5,367 bases of DNA, taken from Desulfobacterales bacterium (GTDB lineage Bacteria > Desulfobacterota > Desulfobacteria > Desulfobacterales > Desulfobacteraceae). The notes below the pieces were generated by a model. It did no database searches, had not been told where the DNA came from, and saw only the letters and a program-made list of their open reading frames with translations. Where the stretch lies: contig JAKSBM010000546.1 in the NCBI GenBank assembly GCA_022361135.1, positions 1 to 5,367 on the forward strand, written 5' to 3'. Position numbers and translations under genes: made by a program. Positions 1 to 5,367 of this stretch are shown here, piece after piece. The stretch's first letter is position 1. Each line of letters opens with the position of its first letter.

Positions 1-828
1 GGCCTTGGAATCATCCTCCCGGTTCTGGTGGTCGATTTCGCTGAAAATCCGGGTCATGATTTGGGAAACCACGGCCCGGTCGGCCTTGGAAATGCGGTTG
101 AACCGCTTTTTATCAATGGCCAGAACCGCATGGAGGTAAATAAGCGGAATATTGGTGATGTACTTGATCTGGGTGTGCCATTGGAGGATCACCGCCCCGA
201 TGGGTGAGGTGGCCACGGTGTCGATGAGGCCGGACTGGAGGGCGGTGCGCACATCGGCCAGGGGCAGGGGAATGGGGGTGATGCCAAAGACACCCACAGC
301 CTCCTGGCTGATCTTGTCGTTGTCCGGGATCCAGACCTTGCGCTTTTTCAGATCGGCCACGCTTTCAATGGGTTCCCGGGACATGATATAGGCAAAGCCG
401 CCCCCGGTGAGACCAAAGGTGACAAAACCGGCCTGGTCCAGCCCCTCCAGGATAAAATCGTCCAGATGTTCCCGCACATAGTCCACCTCTTCCATGCGGG
501 AAAATTTCATGGGCTGGGCATAAATCTGGTTGGCCGGGAAAAAATCGGACAGACTGCCCCCCACCACGGCACCACCGTGGAGTTGGCCCACCCGGATTTT
601 CCGGAGTACGGCCTTGTCATTGCCCATGACGCCGCCGGGGTAGAATTTGAGTTTCACCCGGTTGTCCGTGGCCTGGGCCACTTCCTTGGCCCCCTGGCGC
701 ATCTTGGACATCCACATGGAGCCCTCGGGGGAAATGGTGGCGATTTTAAGGGTGACGGCCGAGGCCAAAGCCGGCCACATCACTAGCAGACACAGCCATG
801 CCGTGATCCGGGGAAAGCGCAATTTCAT
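1..828 (-). CDS. TRAP transporter DctP-family substrate-binding protein, TatP-like (C-terminus cut by window edge)
   Basis: This is the periplasmic receptor of a tripartite ATP-independent periplasmic (TRAP) transporter; it binds solute and hands it to the QM membrane permease. The first 276 residues are visible and the reading frame is open to the window edge; the family usually runs about 320-340 residues, so roughly the last 50-60 are missing. A Sec signal peptide ends at ALASA (residue 24), followed by VTLKIATISPEGSMW, the typical first beta strand of DctP proteins. YPGGVMGND lies at 63-71 and the hinge segment PIPLPLADVRTALQSGLIDT at 185-204. Where classical DctP proteins carry a carboxylate-binding Arg (G-x-K-x-R), this one reads KVWIPDND with Trp166. 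The start is set by GGAGGAG (838-844) nine bases upstream. It follows the TatT-type lipoprotein gene by 49 bases with no terminator, so the two are probably cotranscribed, as in the TatT-TatP pairs of Treponema. A QM permease gene is expected just beyond the left edge. The ligand is unknown. Confidence 0.9.
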   Translation of the reverse strand, partial: MKLRFPRITAWLCLLVMWPALASAVTLKIATISPEGSMWMSKMRQGAKEVAQATDNRVKLKFYPGGVMGNDKAVLRKIRVGQLHGGAVVGGSLSDFFPANQIYAQPMKFSRMEEVDYVREHLDDFILEGLDQAGFVTFGLTGGGFAYIMSREPIESVADLKKRKVWIPDNDKISQEAVGVFGITPIPLPLADVRTALQSGLIDTVATSPIGAVILQWHTQIKYITNIPLIYLHAVLAIDKKRFNRISKADRAVVSQIMTRIFSEIDHQNREDDSKA

Positions 829-877
829 GGGAAGGATCTCCTCCACCGGGGGTGGACCCCGGGATTGATTTTATGCG

Positions 878-1717
878 TTAAAAATATTCGTCTGCTTCGT
901 CCAGCAGCTTGCGGGCATTTTGTCGGGCATAGGTGTTGACCAGGGTATAACCGGGGACATGGGGATCGGCCTCCAGAACCTCGTTGAGCAGGCGGTCGTG
1001 GAGCTCTCGATCAAAGACCATTTTGGCATAGAGCCGGGCATACATGACCTTGACCATGAGGTTTCGTCCATGGCTCAGGGAAAGGGCCCGTTCAAAGTAT
1101 TGACGGCCCTGTTCGGGTTTTCCCCCCAGGGCCGGGGGAAGCAGGGTGGCCAGGGCCCCCAGGTAGAGGTAGGCGGCCCCGTCCTGGTAACTGTCATCCA
1201 ATTGGGTCACCCGGACCATGATATCCTCGATGCGGGAAATATCGGCCAGGGCATTGAAGTCATCCCGGTGAGCCATGATCCAACCGGACCAGGCCGTGCC
1301 CAGGGAAAAAAGATAGGGAAGTTCATCCTCATCCAGGTCGGCCAGGGCGATTTTAAATTCTTCATAGGGAAGGGTTTTCAGGCCGCAGGCATCGTCATCG
1401 GCCAGGCAGATGGCCTGCAGGGCATAGCCCACGGCCTTGTCCGCCAGTTTCCGGGAGCGTTCCGGGTCGGTGACAAAAACATCGGCATAGGCGGAATAAA
1501 GGCGGGATGCCGTGGAGAGCATTTCTTCGGAGTCGGGATCTCCGGCAATGAGACTGTCGATCATGATGAGATAGGCCGGTGCCCCCGCCTCCACCATTTC
1601 CAGGTCATCGTTGTTCACAATGGTATCCGACAAATTGGTCATGAGGTCGGTTTTCACGGAACATCCCGACAGAATCAGTCCCAGGCACAACCCGATCAAT
1701 AGCACAGCCCTTGCCAT
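878..1717 (-). CDS. TRAP transporter TatT component family lipoprotein
   Basis: This is a 279-residue predicted lipoprotein: MARAVLLIGLCLGLILSGC has a lipobox LSGC with lipidated Cys19. The rest is almost entirely helical, with tetratricopeptide-like repeats. Characteristic stretches are AGAPAYLIMIDSLIAGDPDS (44-63), WSGWI (143-147) and YLGALATLLPPALGGKPEQG (185-204) followed by RQYFERAL. These match my memory of the TatT family (T component of P-TRAP transporters, studied as Tp0956 of Treponema pallidum), in which a lipid-anchored trimer works with the partner receptor. Cys104 and Cys111 could form a periplasmic disulfide. The start at MARAV is supported by AAGGAGGGG a few bases upstream. 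The gene directly precedes the TatP-like receptor, the order expected for P-TRAP loci. Family assignment comes from motif recognition without a profile search; a generic TPR lipoprotein is the alternative, but the adjacent DctP gene argues against it. Confidence 0.85.
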   Translation of the reverse strand: MARAVLLIGLCLGLILSGCSVKTDLMTNLSDTIVNNDDLEMVEAGAPAYLIMIDSLIAGDPDSEEMLSTASRLYSAYADVFVTDPERSRKLADKAVGYALQAICLADDDACGLKTLPYEEFKIALADLDEDELPYLFSLGTAWSGWIMAHRDDFNALADISRIEDIMVRVTQLDDSYQDGAAYLYLGALATLLPPALGGKPEQGRQYFERALSLSHGRNLMVKVMYARLYAKMVFDRELHDRLLNEVLEADPHVPGYTLVNTYARQNARKLLDEADEYF

Positions 1718-1798
1718 TTCCCCTCCTTTTTCTCCGGCCCTTAAAATCCGTAAAAGCGAGAATCAGCCCGGTGTTTCGGCCCGCCCCGCATTCCATAA

Positions 1799-1827
1799 AA
1801 TCTAACGTGTTTCCCCCAAAATTGCAA
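1799..1827 (-). promoter_or_regulatory. Possible sigma-70 promoter for the tatT-tatP operon
   Basis: On the minus strand TTGCAA (1822-1827) and TAGATT (1799-1804) are separated by 17 bp, each matching four of six bases of the -35 and -10 consensus. It sits between the porin terminator and the TatT gene, where a new promoter is needed, and would give a leader of roughly 75 bases. The match is modest and short matches arise by chance, so this is tentative. Confidence 0.35.
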
Positions 1828-1864
1828 CCGGGATTCCCCATGGAAGCGGTGAGACATGAAATCC

Positions 1865-1911
1865 AAACAAAAAACCCCGCCCCGGAATATACATCCTCCC
1901 GGGGCGGGGTT
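1865..1911 (-). terminator. Intrinsic terminator of the porin gene
   Basis: A perfect 13-bp inverted repeat (1873-1885 with 1899-1911, core CCCCGCCCCGG/CCGGGGCGGGG) encloses a 13-base loop. On the minus strand it is followed directly by TTTTTTG and TTT. This is a textbook rho-independent terminator about 60 bases after the porin stop codon. It separates the porin transcript from the TRAP operon. Confidence 0.93.
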
Positions 1912-1918
1912 CACGAAG

Positions 1919-1970
1919 GGTTATTTCCAAATAACCGGTATTTGCCGGGTTCCCGGCCATGGATCCGGTT
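1919..1970 (-). repeat. Small inverted repeats in the porin 3' untranslated region
   Basis: Between the porin stop codon and the terminator lie GGTTATTT/AAATAACC (1919-1926 with 1929-1936) and the near-palindrome GCCGGGTTCCCGGC (1944-1957). The latter is also enclosed by AACCGG (1933-1938) and CCGGTT (1965-1970). The first hairpin and the outer AACCGG/CCGGTT pairing share bases and cannot form together. They may protect the mRNA 3' end or be incidental. Confidence 0.45.
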
Positions 1971-1972
1971 GC

Positions 1973-3022
1973 TTAGAAATTAATCTGCCATTTGGCACCG
2001 TAGTATACGGTGTCATCTTCTTCGTTGCCGTCACGATCCTTGTCGTTGTCGATGTAGCCCACTTCGGGAACGATGATCACACCGTCGGCCAAGGTGATGG
2101 TGGCATTGACATAGGCGGCGGAAGCTTCGTCGTCTTCAACACCGGACTTGTCGGACTCGGCCTGGACCCAACCATAACCGGCTTCACAGGTCAGCATGTC
2201 GTTGACCCGCATGCCGGCCACCAGGATATAACCCAGGGTGTCGGAATCGTGGACCGTACCATTGTCAAAAATGGGATCGTCGTTGGCGGCAATGGACATG
2301 CCGTAGGCACCGGTGTTCTGGCCACCGTAAACATTGGCTCCCAGGAAAACCCGGCCCAGGTTCACCTTACCGCCGATGCCTACGCCATAGGAATCCACGT
2401 CGTATTCGTGGCCGTCTGCGGTAAGTTCATAACTGTTGTAACCGGCAACCATTTTCACAAACCCCTTGGAGAAGTTGTGGGTGTAGCTGGCTTCGATCTT
2501 GGGCATGTTGGTTTCCGTGGAAGCGGCTTTGATCTGGGCATCGGTGAACTGATCAAAGTCCTTTTGGGTGGCGGTTTCAATGGCGGCAATCTTGAATCCG
2601 CCAAAGGTGAGCTGGAGCATGGGGTGGCGACCGGAGTAGGGGTTACCATAGGAGTTCAGGTTTTCATCTCCATTGAACACCATGTTGCTCAGTCCGATTT
2701 CCATGGGGGTGTAATCCTGGCCCACCTTCAATTTACCCATGCCGAAATCCCATTCCGCGGCCAGGATACGAACGTTGACGCCGGTTCCATATTCAAACCG
2801 GGCGGTCAGGCTGTCGTTCACCTTGATGTTGGCACCGATGCGGGAGTTGGCCTGGAGGCTTTCCCCAAAGGACGTACCGTCCTTGGAGGCGGTGTTGGAA
2901 TCCGTATCTTTGATGAATGTGGACATCCGGGCAGATCCGTAGAAGTTCCATTCCGAGGCCAGGGCAGACCCGGCAACCAGCATGAGCATTGCAGTCACAA
3001 CTGCGACCATTCCTTTTTTCAT
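1973..3022 (-). CDS. Outer-membrane porin-like beta-barrel protein
   Basis: This is a 349-residue exported protein. A signal peptide MKKGMVAVVTAMLMLVAGSALA is followed by SEWNFYGSARMSTF, and the chain ends in YYGAKWQINF with the C-terminal Phe recognised by the BAM assembly machinery. Alternating hydrophobic/polar strands (RIGANIKVNDSLTARFEYG, KLKVGQDYTPMEIG, KIEASYTHNF, VFLGANVYGGQ) separated by Asp/Asn/Gly-rich loops fit a barrel of about 14-18 strands, the size class of general or substrate-specific porins. I cannot name the subfamily or substrate. An acidic loop near the end (DNDKDRDGNEEDD) resembles a calcium-binding DxDxDG loop, and MLTCEAGYG contains one Cys, uncommon in barrels. The start at 3022 is chosen because AAAGGAG lies five bases upstream and a signal peptide follows; the in-frame upstream ATG at 3112 falls inside the -24/-12 promoter. 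Expression is probably sigma-54 dependent, under the divergent activator. Confidence 0.88.
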   Translation of the reverse strand: MKKGMVAVVTAMLMLVAGSALASEWNFYGSARMSTFIKDTDSNTASKDGTSFGESLQANSRIGANIKVNDSLTARFEYGTGVNVRILAAEWDFGMGKLKVGQDYTPMEIGLSNMVFNGDENLNSYGNPYSGRHPMLQLTFGGFKIAAIETATQKDFDQFTDAQIKAASTETNMPKIEASYTHNFSKGFVKMVAGYNSYELTADGHEYDVDSYGVGIGGKVNLGRVFLGANVYGGQNTGAYGMSIAANDDPIFDNGTVHDSDTLGYILVAGMRVNDMLTCEAGYGWVQAESDKSGVEDDEASAAYVNATITLADGVIIVPEVGYIDNDKDRDGNEEDDTVYYGAKWQINF

Positions 3023-3042
3023 GTTTTCTCCTTTAATGGTTT

Positions 3043-3093
3043 TTTGGCCAGGGGCCAAATCATAAATCCCAGGCATTTTCGCCTGTGCCCCTG
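3043..3093 (-). promoter_or_regulatory. Inverted repeats in the porin 5' leader
   Basis: Three pairings are visible. TTTGGCC-AGG-GGCCAAA (3043-3059) is a perfect 7-bp hairpin ten bases from the ribosome binding site. CAGGC/GCCTG (3070-3074 with 3081-3085) has a six-base loop. CAGGGGC/GCCCCTG (3049-3055 with 3087-3093) would enclose the second hairpin. The first and third share bases and are mutually exclusive. With transcription starting near 3090, most of these lie in the mRNA. No known riboswitch family was recognised. They could be translation-control structures or operators. Confidence 0.4.
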
Positions 3094-3100
3094 TGGAGAT

Positions 3101-3116
3101 AGCCAAAACCATGCCA
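3101..3116 (-). promoter_or_regulatory. Sigma-54 (-24/-12) promoter of the porin gene
   Basis: The minus strand reads TGGCATGGTTTTGGCT. Against the consensus TGGCACG-N4-TTGCW it matches 10 of 12 specified positions, with the essential GG (-24) and GC (-12) at exact spacing. The predicted start is near 3090, giving a leader of about 68 bases. The position between a porin gene and a divergent sigma-54 activator, with repeated elements upstream, strongly supports the call. Confidence 0.85.
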
Positions 3117-3166
3117 AGGTAAAATTAAGTCAAATCCTGAATTATTTGTTCTTTTTTTGGATTAAA

Positions 3167-3185
3167 CTACCAAATAAGATGGTTT
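3167..3185 (+). promoter_or_regulatory. Putative activator binding site 1
   Basis: CTACCAAATAAGATGGTTT matches site 3 (read on the minus strand) at 16 of 19 positions, and its centre has a partial dyad ACCA-N7-TGGT. It lies about 50-70 bp upstream of the -24 element, a usual distance for a sigma-54 enhancer site. Binding by the neighbouring activator is inferred. Confidence 0.55.
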
Positions 3186-3189
3186 GAAT

Positions 3190-3208
3190 CTGCCTTATAT
3201 GGTATTTA
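3190..3208 (+). promoter_or_regulatory. Putative activator binding site 2
   Basis: CTGCCTTATATGGTATTTA is the second and most divergent copy of the 19-bp element, in the same orientation as site 1. Start-to-start spacing is 23 bp, about two helical turns. It matches the inverted site 3 at 14 of the first 18 positions. Confidence 0.5.
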
Positions 3209-3215
3209 CCCCGAA

Positions 3216-3234
3216 AAACTATCTTATTAGGCAG
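3216..3234 (-). promoter_or_regulatory. Putative activator binding site 3 (inverted, next to the activator start codon)
   Basis: Read on the minus strand this is CTGCCTAATAAGATAGTTT, the third copy of the element and opposite in orientation to sites 1 and 2. It ends four bases before the activator ATG and covers its weak ribosome-binding region, so occupancy could repress the activator's own expression. Confidence 0.55.
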
Positions 3235-3238
3235 TATC

Positions 3239-4855
3239 ATGAATATTGATGATTTTTTCAGACAAGCCACCCTGTGCATCTGCTCCAGCCTGGACAATAC
3301 AGTCATTCTGTCCCGGTGCCGGAGCTTTCTCCGGGACTACATGCCCGTGGATGCCATTTCCATGGATTTCTACGACCGGGAGACCCAGACATTTGAGACC
3401 ATCGGCATGGACCAAAGCCCGGAATTCCCGGCCATGGACCGCCATGTCACCATTTCCGGAGAGGCTGTGGAACGGGTGGAATCCATTGACAACAGCCGAA
3501 TCTTCCTCCATGTGAACAACCGACCCCGGGAGACCCCGGTGGGCCGATTTTTCTGGGAGGCCATGGGCCGGGCCGACTCATCGGTGATCACCATGGGGCT
3601 GGCCCTGGACAGCCAGGGCATCGGCATTGTCACCATCACGGCCCTGGGGGAGGATCGATACACCCCGGAACACAGCCGGCTCTTCGGCCTGCTCCACGAC
3701 CCCTTTGCCCTGGCCATGGCCAATACCAGAACCCACCGGGAGCTGCTGCGGCTCCAGGAATTGCTCAAGGATGACAACCGTTATCTGAAAAAACAGCTCC
3801 ACCGGCTCTCGGGGGATGAAATCATCGGGGCCAACCGGGGCCTGGCCAATGTCATGGAAATGGTCCGCCAGGTCTCCCCCCTGTCCAGCCAGGTGCTTCT
3901 CCTGGGGGAAACCGGGGTGGGCAAAGAAGTCATTGCCAATGCCATCCACCATGCCTCCCCCCGGGCCAACGGCCCCTTCATCAAAATCAATTGCGGGGCC
4001 ATTCCGGAAAACCTCATCGACTCGGAACTTTTCGGCCATGAAAAGGGCGCCTTCACCGGGGCCACCACCCTGAAGCGGGGCCGGTTTGAACGGGCCCACA
4101 ACGGCACCCTTTTCCTGGACGAAATCGGAGAGTTGCCCCTGCAGGCCCAGGTCCGCCTGTTGCGGGTGCTCCAGACCCGGGAAATCGAACGGGTGGGAGG
4201 CACCGCACCGGTGAAGGTGGATGTGCGCATCATTGCCGCCACCCACCGGGACCTGGAAGGGATGGTCCAGGCCGGCCGGTTCCGGGAGGATCTCTGGTAT
4301 CGGACCAATGTTTTCCCCATCACCATCCCCCCCCTGCGGGAGCGGCTGGAGGACATGTCCGCCCTGGTCCAATACTTCATTGATAAAAAGGGACGGGAAA
4401 TGAATTTCAAAACCCTCCCCGTACCCGCCCCGGGCAGTGTGGAAATACTCAAATCCCGCAGTTGGTCCGGCAATATCCGGGAATTGGAAAATACGGTGGA
4501 ACGGGCCATGATCAAAGCGTTGGACGCACCGGACAACGCCGTCCTCCACTTTGGCGCCTCCCCCGCGCCCCCGGCGGTGGCGTCCCCGGTCCCGTCCACG
4601 CCGGACCCGGTGGAACTCTGTTCCCTGGACCGGGCCGTCACCCGCCACATCCAGGCCGCCCTGGATGCCTGCAACGGCAAAGTCCAGGGCGCCGACGGCG
4701 CCGCCGCCCTCCTGGGTCTCAATCCGTCCACCCTGAGAAATAAAATGAAAAAACTGGGCATCCCCTATGGCCGGAAATCCAAGGTCCCCCCTTTGACTTT
4801 TCCGCCCTCCCCCGGACCTGCTATTGAGAATCCCATGGATTCCAGGTATGAATAG
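3239..4855 (+). CDS. Sigma-54-dependent transcriptional activator (GAF, AAA+, Fis-type HTH)
   Basis: This 538-residue enhancer-binding protein uses ATP hydrolysis to open promoters held by sigma-54 RNA polymerase. Residues about 5-165 form a GAF-like sensor, followed by a short coiled linker (166-190). The AAA+ domain (about 193-428) is intact: Walker A GETGVGKE (223-230), the sigma-54 contact loop GAFTGA (270-275), Walker B GTLFLDE (289-295), sensor I AATHRDL (333-339), the arginine-finger region RFREDLWYR (347-355) and WSGNIRELEN (409-418). A Pro/Ala-rich linker (about 430-458) leads to a Fis-type helix-turn-helix (463-507, with GAAALLGLNPSTLRNKMKKL) and an unusual 28-residue tail. There is no receiver domain, so it probably senses a small molecule or redox signal directly, like NorR or FhlA; Cys13 and Cys15 form a CxC pair. 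The first ATG after an in-frame stop was chosen; its ribosome binding site is weak (AGG, 3229-3231) and no convincing sigma-70 promoter was found. Its likely target is the divergent porin, and possibly itself. Confidence 0.96.
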   Translation: MNIDDFFRQATLCICSSLDNTVILSRCRSFLRDYMPVDAISMDFYDRETQTFETIGMDQSPEFPAMDRHVTISGEAVERVESIDNSRIFLHVNNRPRETPVGRFFWEAMGRADSSVITMGLALDSQGIGIVTITALGEDRYTPEHSRLFGLLHDPFALAMANTRTHRELLRLQELLKDDNRYLKKQLHRLSGDEIIGANRGLANVMEMVRQVSPLSSQVLLLGETGVGKEVIANAIHHASPRANGPFIKINCGAIPENLIDSELFGHEKGAFTGATTLKRGRFERAHNGTLFLDEIGELPLQAQVRLLRVLQTREIERVGGTAPVKVDVRIIAATHRDLEGMVQAGRFREDLWYRTNVFPITIPPLRERLEDMSALVQYFIDKKGREMNFKTLPVPAPGSVEILKSRSWSGNIRELENTVERAMIKALDAPDNAVLHFGASPAPPAVASPVPSTPDPVELCSLDRAVTRHIQAALDACNGKVQGADGAAALLGLNPSTLRNKMKKLGIPYGRKSKVPPLTFPPSPGPAIENPMDSRYE

Positions 4856-4880
4856 GGAAGATAAACACGTAAGGACACCC

Positions 4881-5367
4881 ATGAAATTCCCGGATTTAAA
4901 TCGCCTCAAAGTTTTTTACCACGTATATTCCCACAACAGCATCAACCAGGCAGCCCAGGCCCTTGAACTGAGCCAGCCCGGGGTGAGTCAGCACATCCTC
5001 AAGCTGGAGACCGAATTGAAGACCCCCCTCTTCATCCGCCAGCACCGGAAGATCATCCCCACCCAGGCCGGCCAGCGCCTCTTTAAGATGGTAGCCCCCT
5101 TTATACGAGAACTGAACCAGAACCTCTCCCTCATCGCCCGGCCCGGCCAGACCCCCTGGGGCTTGCTCCGCATCGGTTCCCCCGTGGAATTCGGGAAGAA
5201 ATACCTGCCCACCATCTGCCAGAGCTTCCGGGAAAAATACGAAAACGTATCCTTCCACCTGAGCCTCACCGAACCCCGGGCCCTGCTGGAAATGCTGGGC
5301 AAGGGCGAATTGGACGTGGCCCTGGTGGATTATTTCCCGGACCAGGACACCTTCCCCGGCATCAACA
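4881..5367 (+). CDS. LysR-family transcriptional regulator (C-terminus cut by window edge)
   Basis: The 162 visible residues start MKFPDLNRLKVFYHVYSHNS and contain the LysR winged helix-turn-helix: INQAAQALELSQPGVSQHIL (21-40), then KLETELKTPLFIRQHRKIIP and TQAG (61-64). From about residue 93 the effector-binding domain begins (GLLRIGSPVEFGKKYLP, later GELDVALVDYF). The family is about 300 residues long, so roughly half is outside the window. The start is supported by AAGGA (4871-4875) five bases upstream and by the standard LysR N-terminus. It begins 25 bases after the activator stop with no terminator between, so the two regulators may be cotranscribed. LysR proteins often control a divergent or nearby gene, but its target and effector cannot be seen here. 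Confidence 0.94.
   Translation, partial: MKFPDLNRLKVFYHVYSHNSINQAAQALELSQPGVSQHILKLETELKTPLFIRQHRKIIPTQAGQRLFKMVAPFIRELNQNLSLIARPGQTPWGLLRIGSPVEFGKKYLPTICQSFREKYENVSFHLSLTEPRALLEMLGKGELDVALVDYFPDQDTFPGIN

Noticed and set aside
920..1702. 260-residue open frame on the plus strand across the TatT gene
   Set aside because: It is the mirror frame of the lipoprotein gene, with no signal, domain or ribosome binding site.
3023..3112. Upstream in-frame start extending the porin by 30 residues
   Set aside because: The extension would put a non-signal segment before a good signal peptide. Its ATG lies within the -24/-12 promoter, upstream of the predicted transcript start, and the ATG at 3022 has a good ribosome binding site.
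3036..3112. Known riboswitch class in the porin leader (cyclic di-GMP GEMM was considered because of GGCACAGGCGAAA)
   Set aside because: The remaining conserved GEMM segments are absent, and the outer arm overlaps the sigma-54 promoter. No known class fits.
1856..3187. 443-residue open frame on the plus strand across the porin gene
   Set aside because: It is antisense to a protein with a clear signal peptide, barrel strands and C-terminal Phe. Its own translation is Gly/Val/His-rich with no domain, it runs through the terminator, and it has no ribosome binding site.
3113..3238. Sigma-70 promoter for the activator gene
   Set aside because: Several AT-rich hexamers (for example TAAGAT at 3175-3180) occur, but none is paired with a reasonable -35 box at 16-18 bp.
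3578..4909. 443-residue open frame on the minus strand across the sigma-54 activator
   Set aside because: It is antisense to intact Walker A, GAFTGA and Walker B motifs. The composition is Gly/Pro-rich, as expected from complementing a GC-rich gene.

Overview
The window reads as GC-rich DNA from a Gram-negative bacterium. It encodes an outer-membrane beta-barrel protein, an Ala-X-Ala exported binding protein, a lipoprotein and a sigma-54 activator. The combination of a TatT-type TRAP lipoprotein, a porin-like protein with an N-terminal WNFYGSAR motif and a GAF-AAA+-Fis activator best fits the Desulfobacterota (a Desulfobacterales-like sulfate reducer). This placement is inference from protein flavour; no rRNA or marker gene is present.

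Layout. Positions 1-1717 (minus strand) hold the start of a TRAP transporter operon: a TatT-type lipoprotein (878-1717), then 49 bases later a DctP/TatP-like periplasmic receptor (1-828) that runs off the left edge. A possible sigma-70 promoter lies at 1799-1827. A strong intrinsic terminator (1865-1911) separates this operon from the gene transcribed before it, a 349-residue outer-membrane porin-like protein (1973-3022, minus). Reading rightward from 3239 (plus) are a GAF-AAA+-Fis sigma-54-dependent activator (3239-4855) and, 25 bases later, a LysR-type regulator (4881 to the right edge, partial).

The most informative part is the 216-base AT-rich gap between porin and activator. On the porin strand it has a near-consensus -24/-12 sigma-54 promoter (3101-3116). 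About 50-120 bp upstream of that are three copies of a 19-bp element (3167-3185, 3190-3208 and, inverted, 3216-3234) that look like activator binding sites. The third copy ends four bases before the activator's start codon, which suggests autoregulation. The simplest model is that the activator senses a signal through its GAF domain, binds the three sites and switches on the porin through sigma-54. The porin may admit a solute that the adjacent P-TRAP (TatT/TatP) system captures in the periplasm; that functional link is inferred only from adjacency.

No tRNA, rRNA, CRISPR array, insertion sequence or other mobile element was seen. Many long overlapping open frames in this GC-rich DNA are antisense shadows of the five genes listed.
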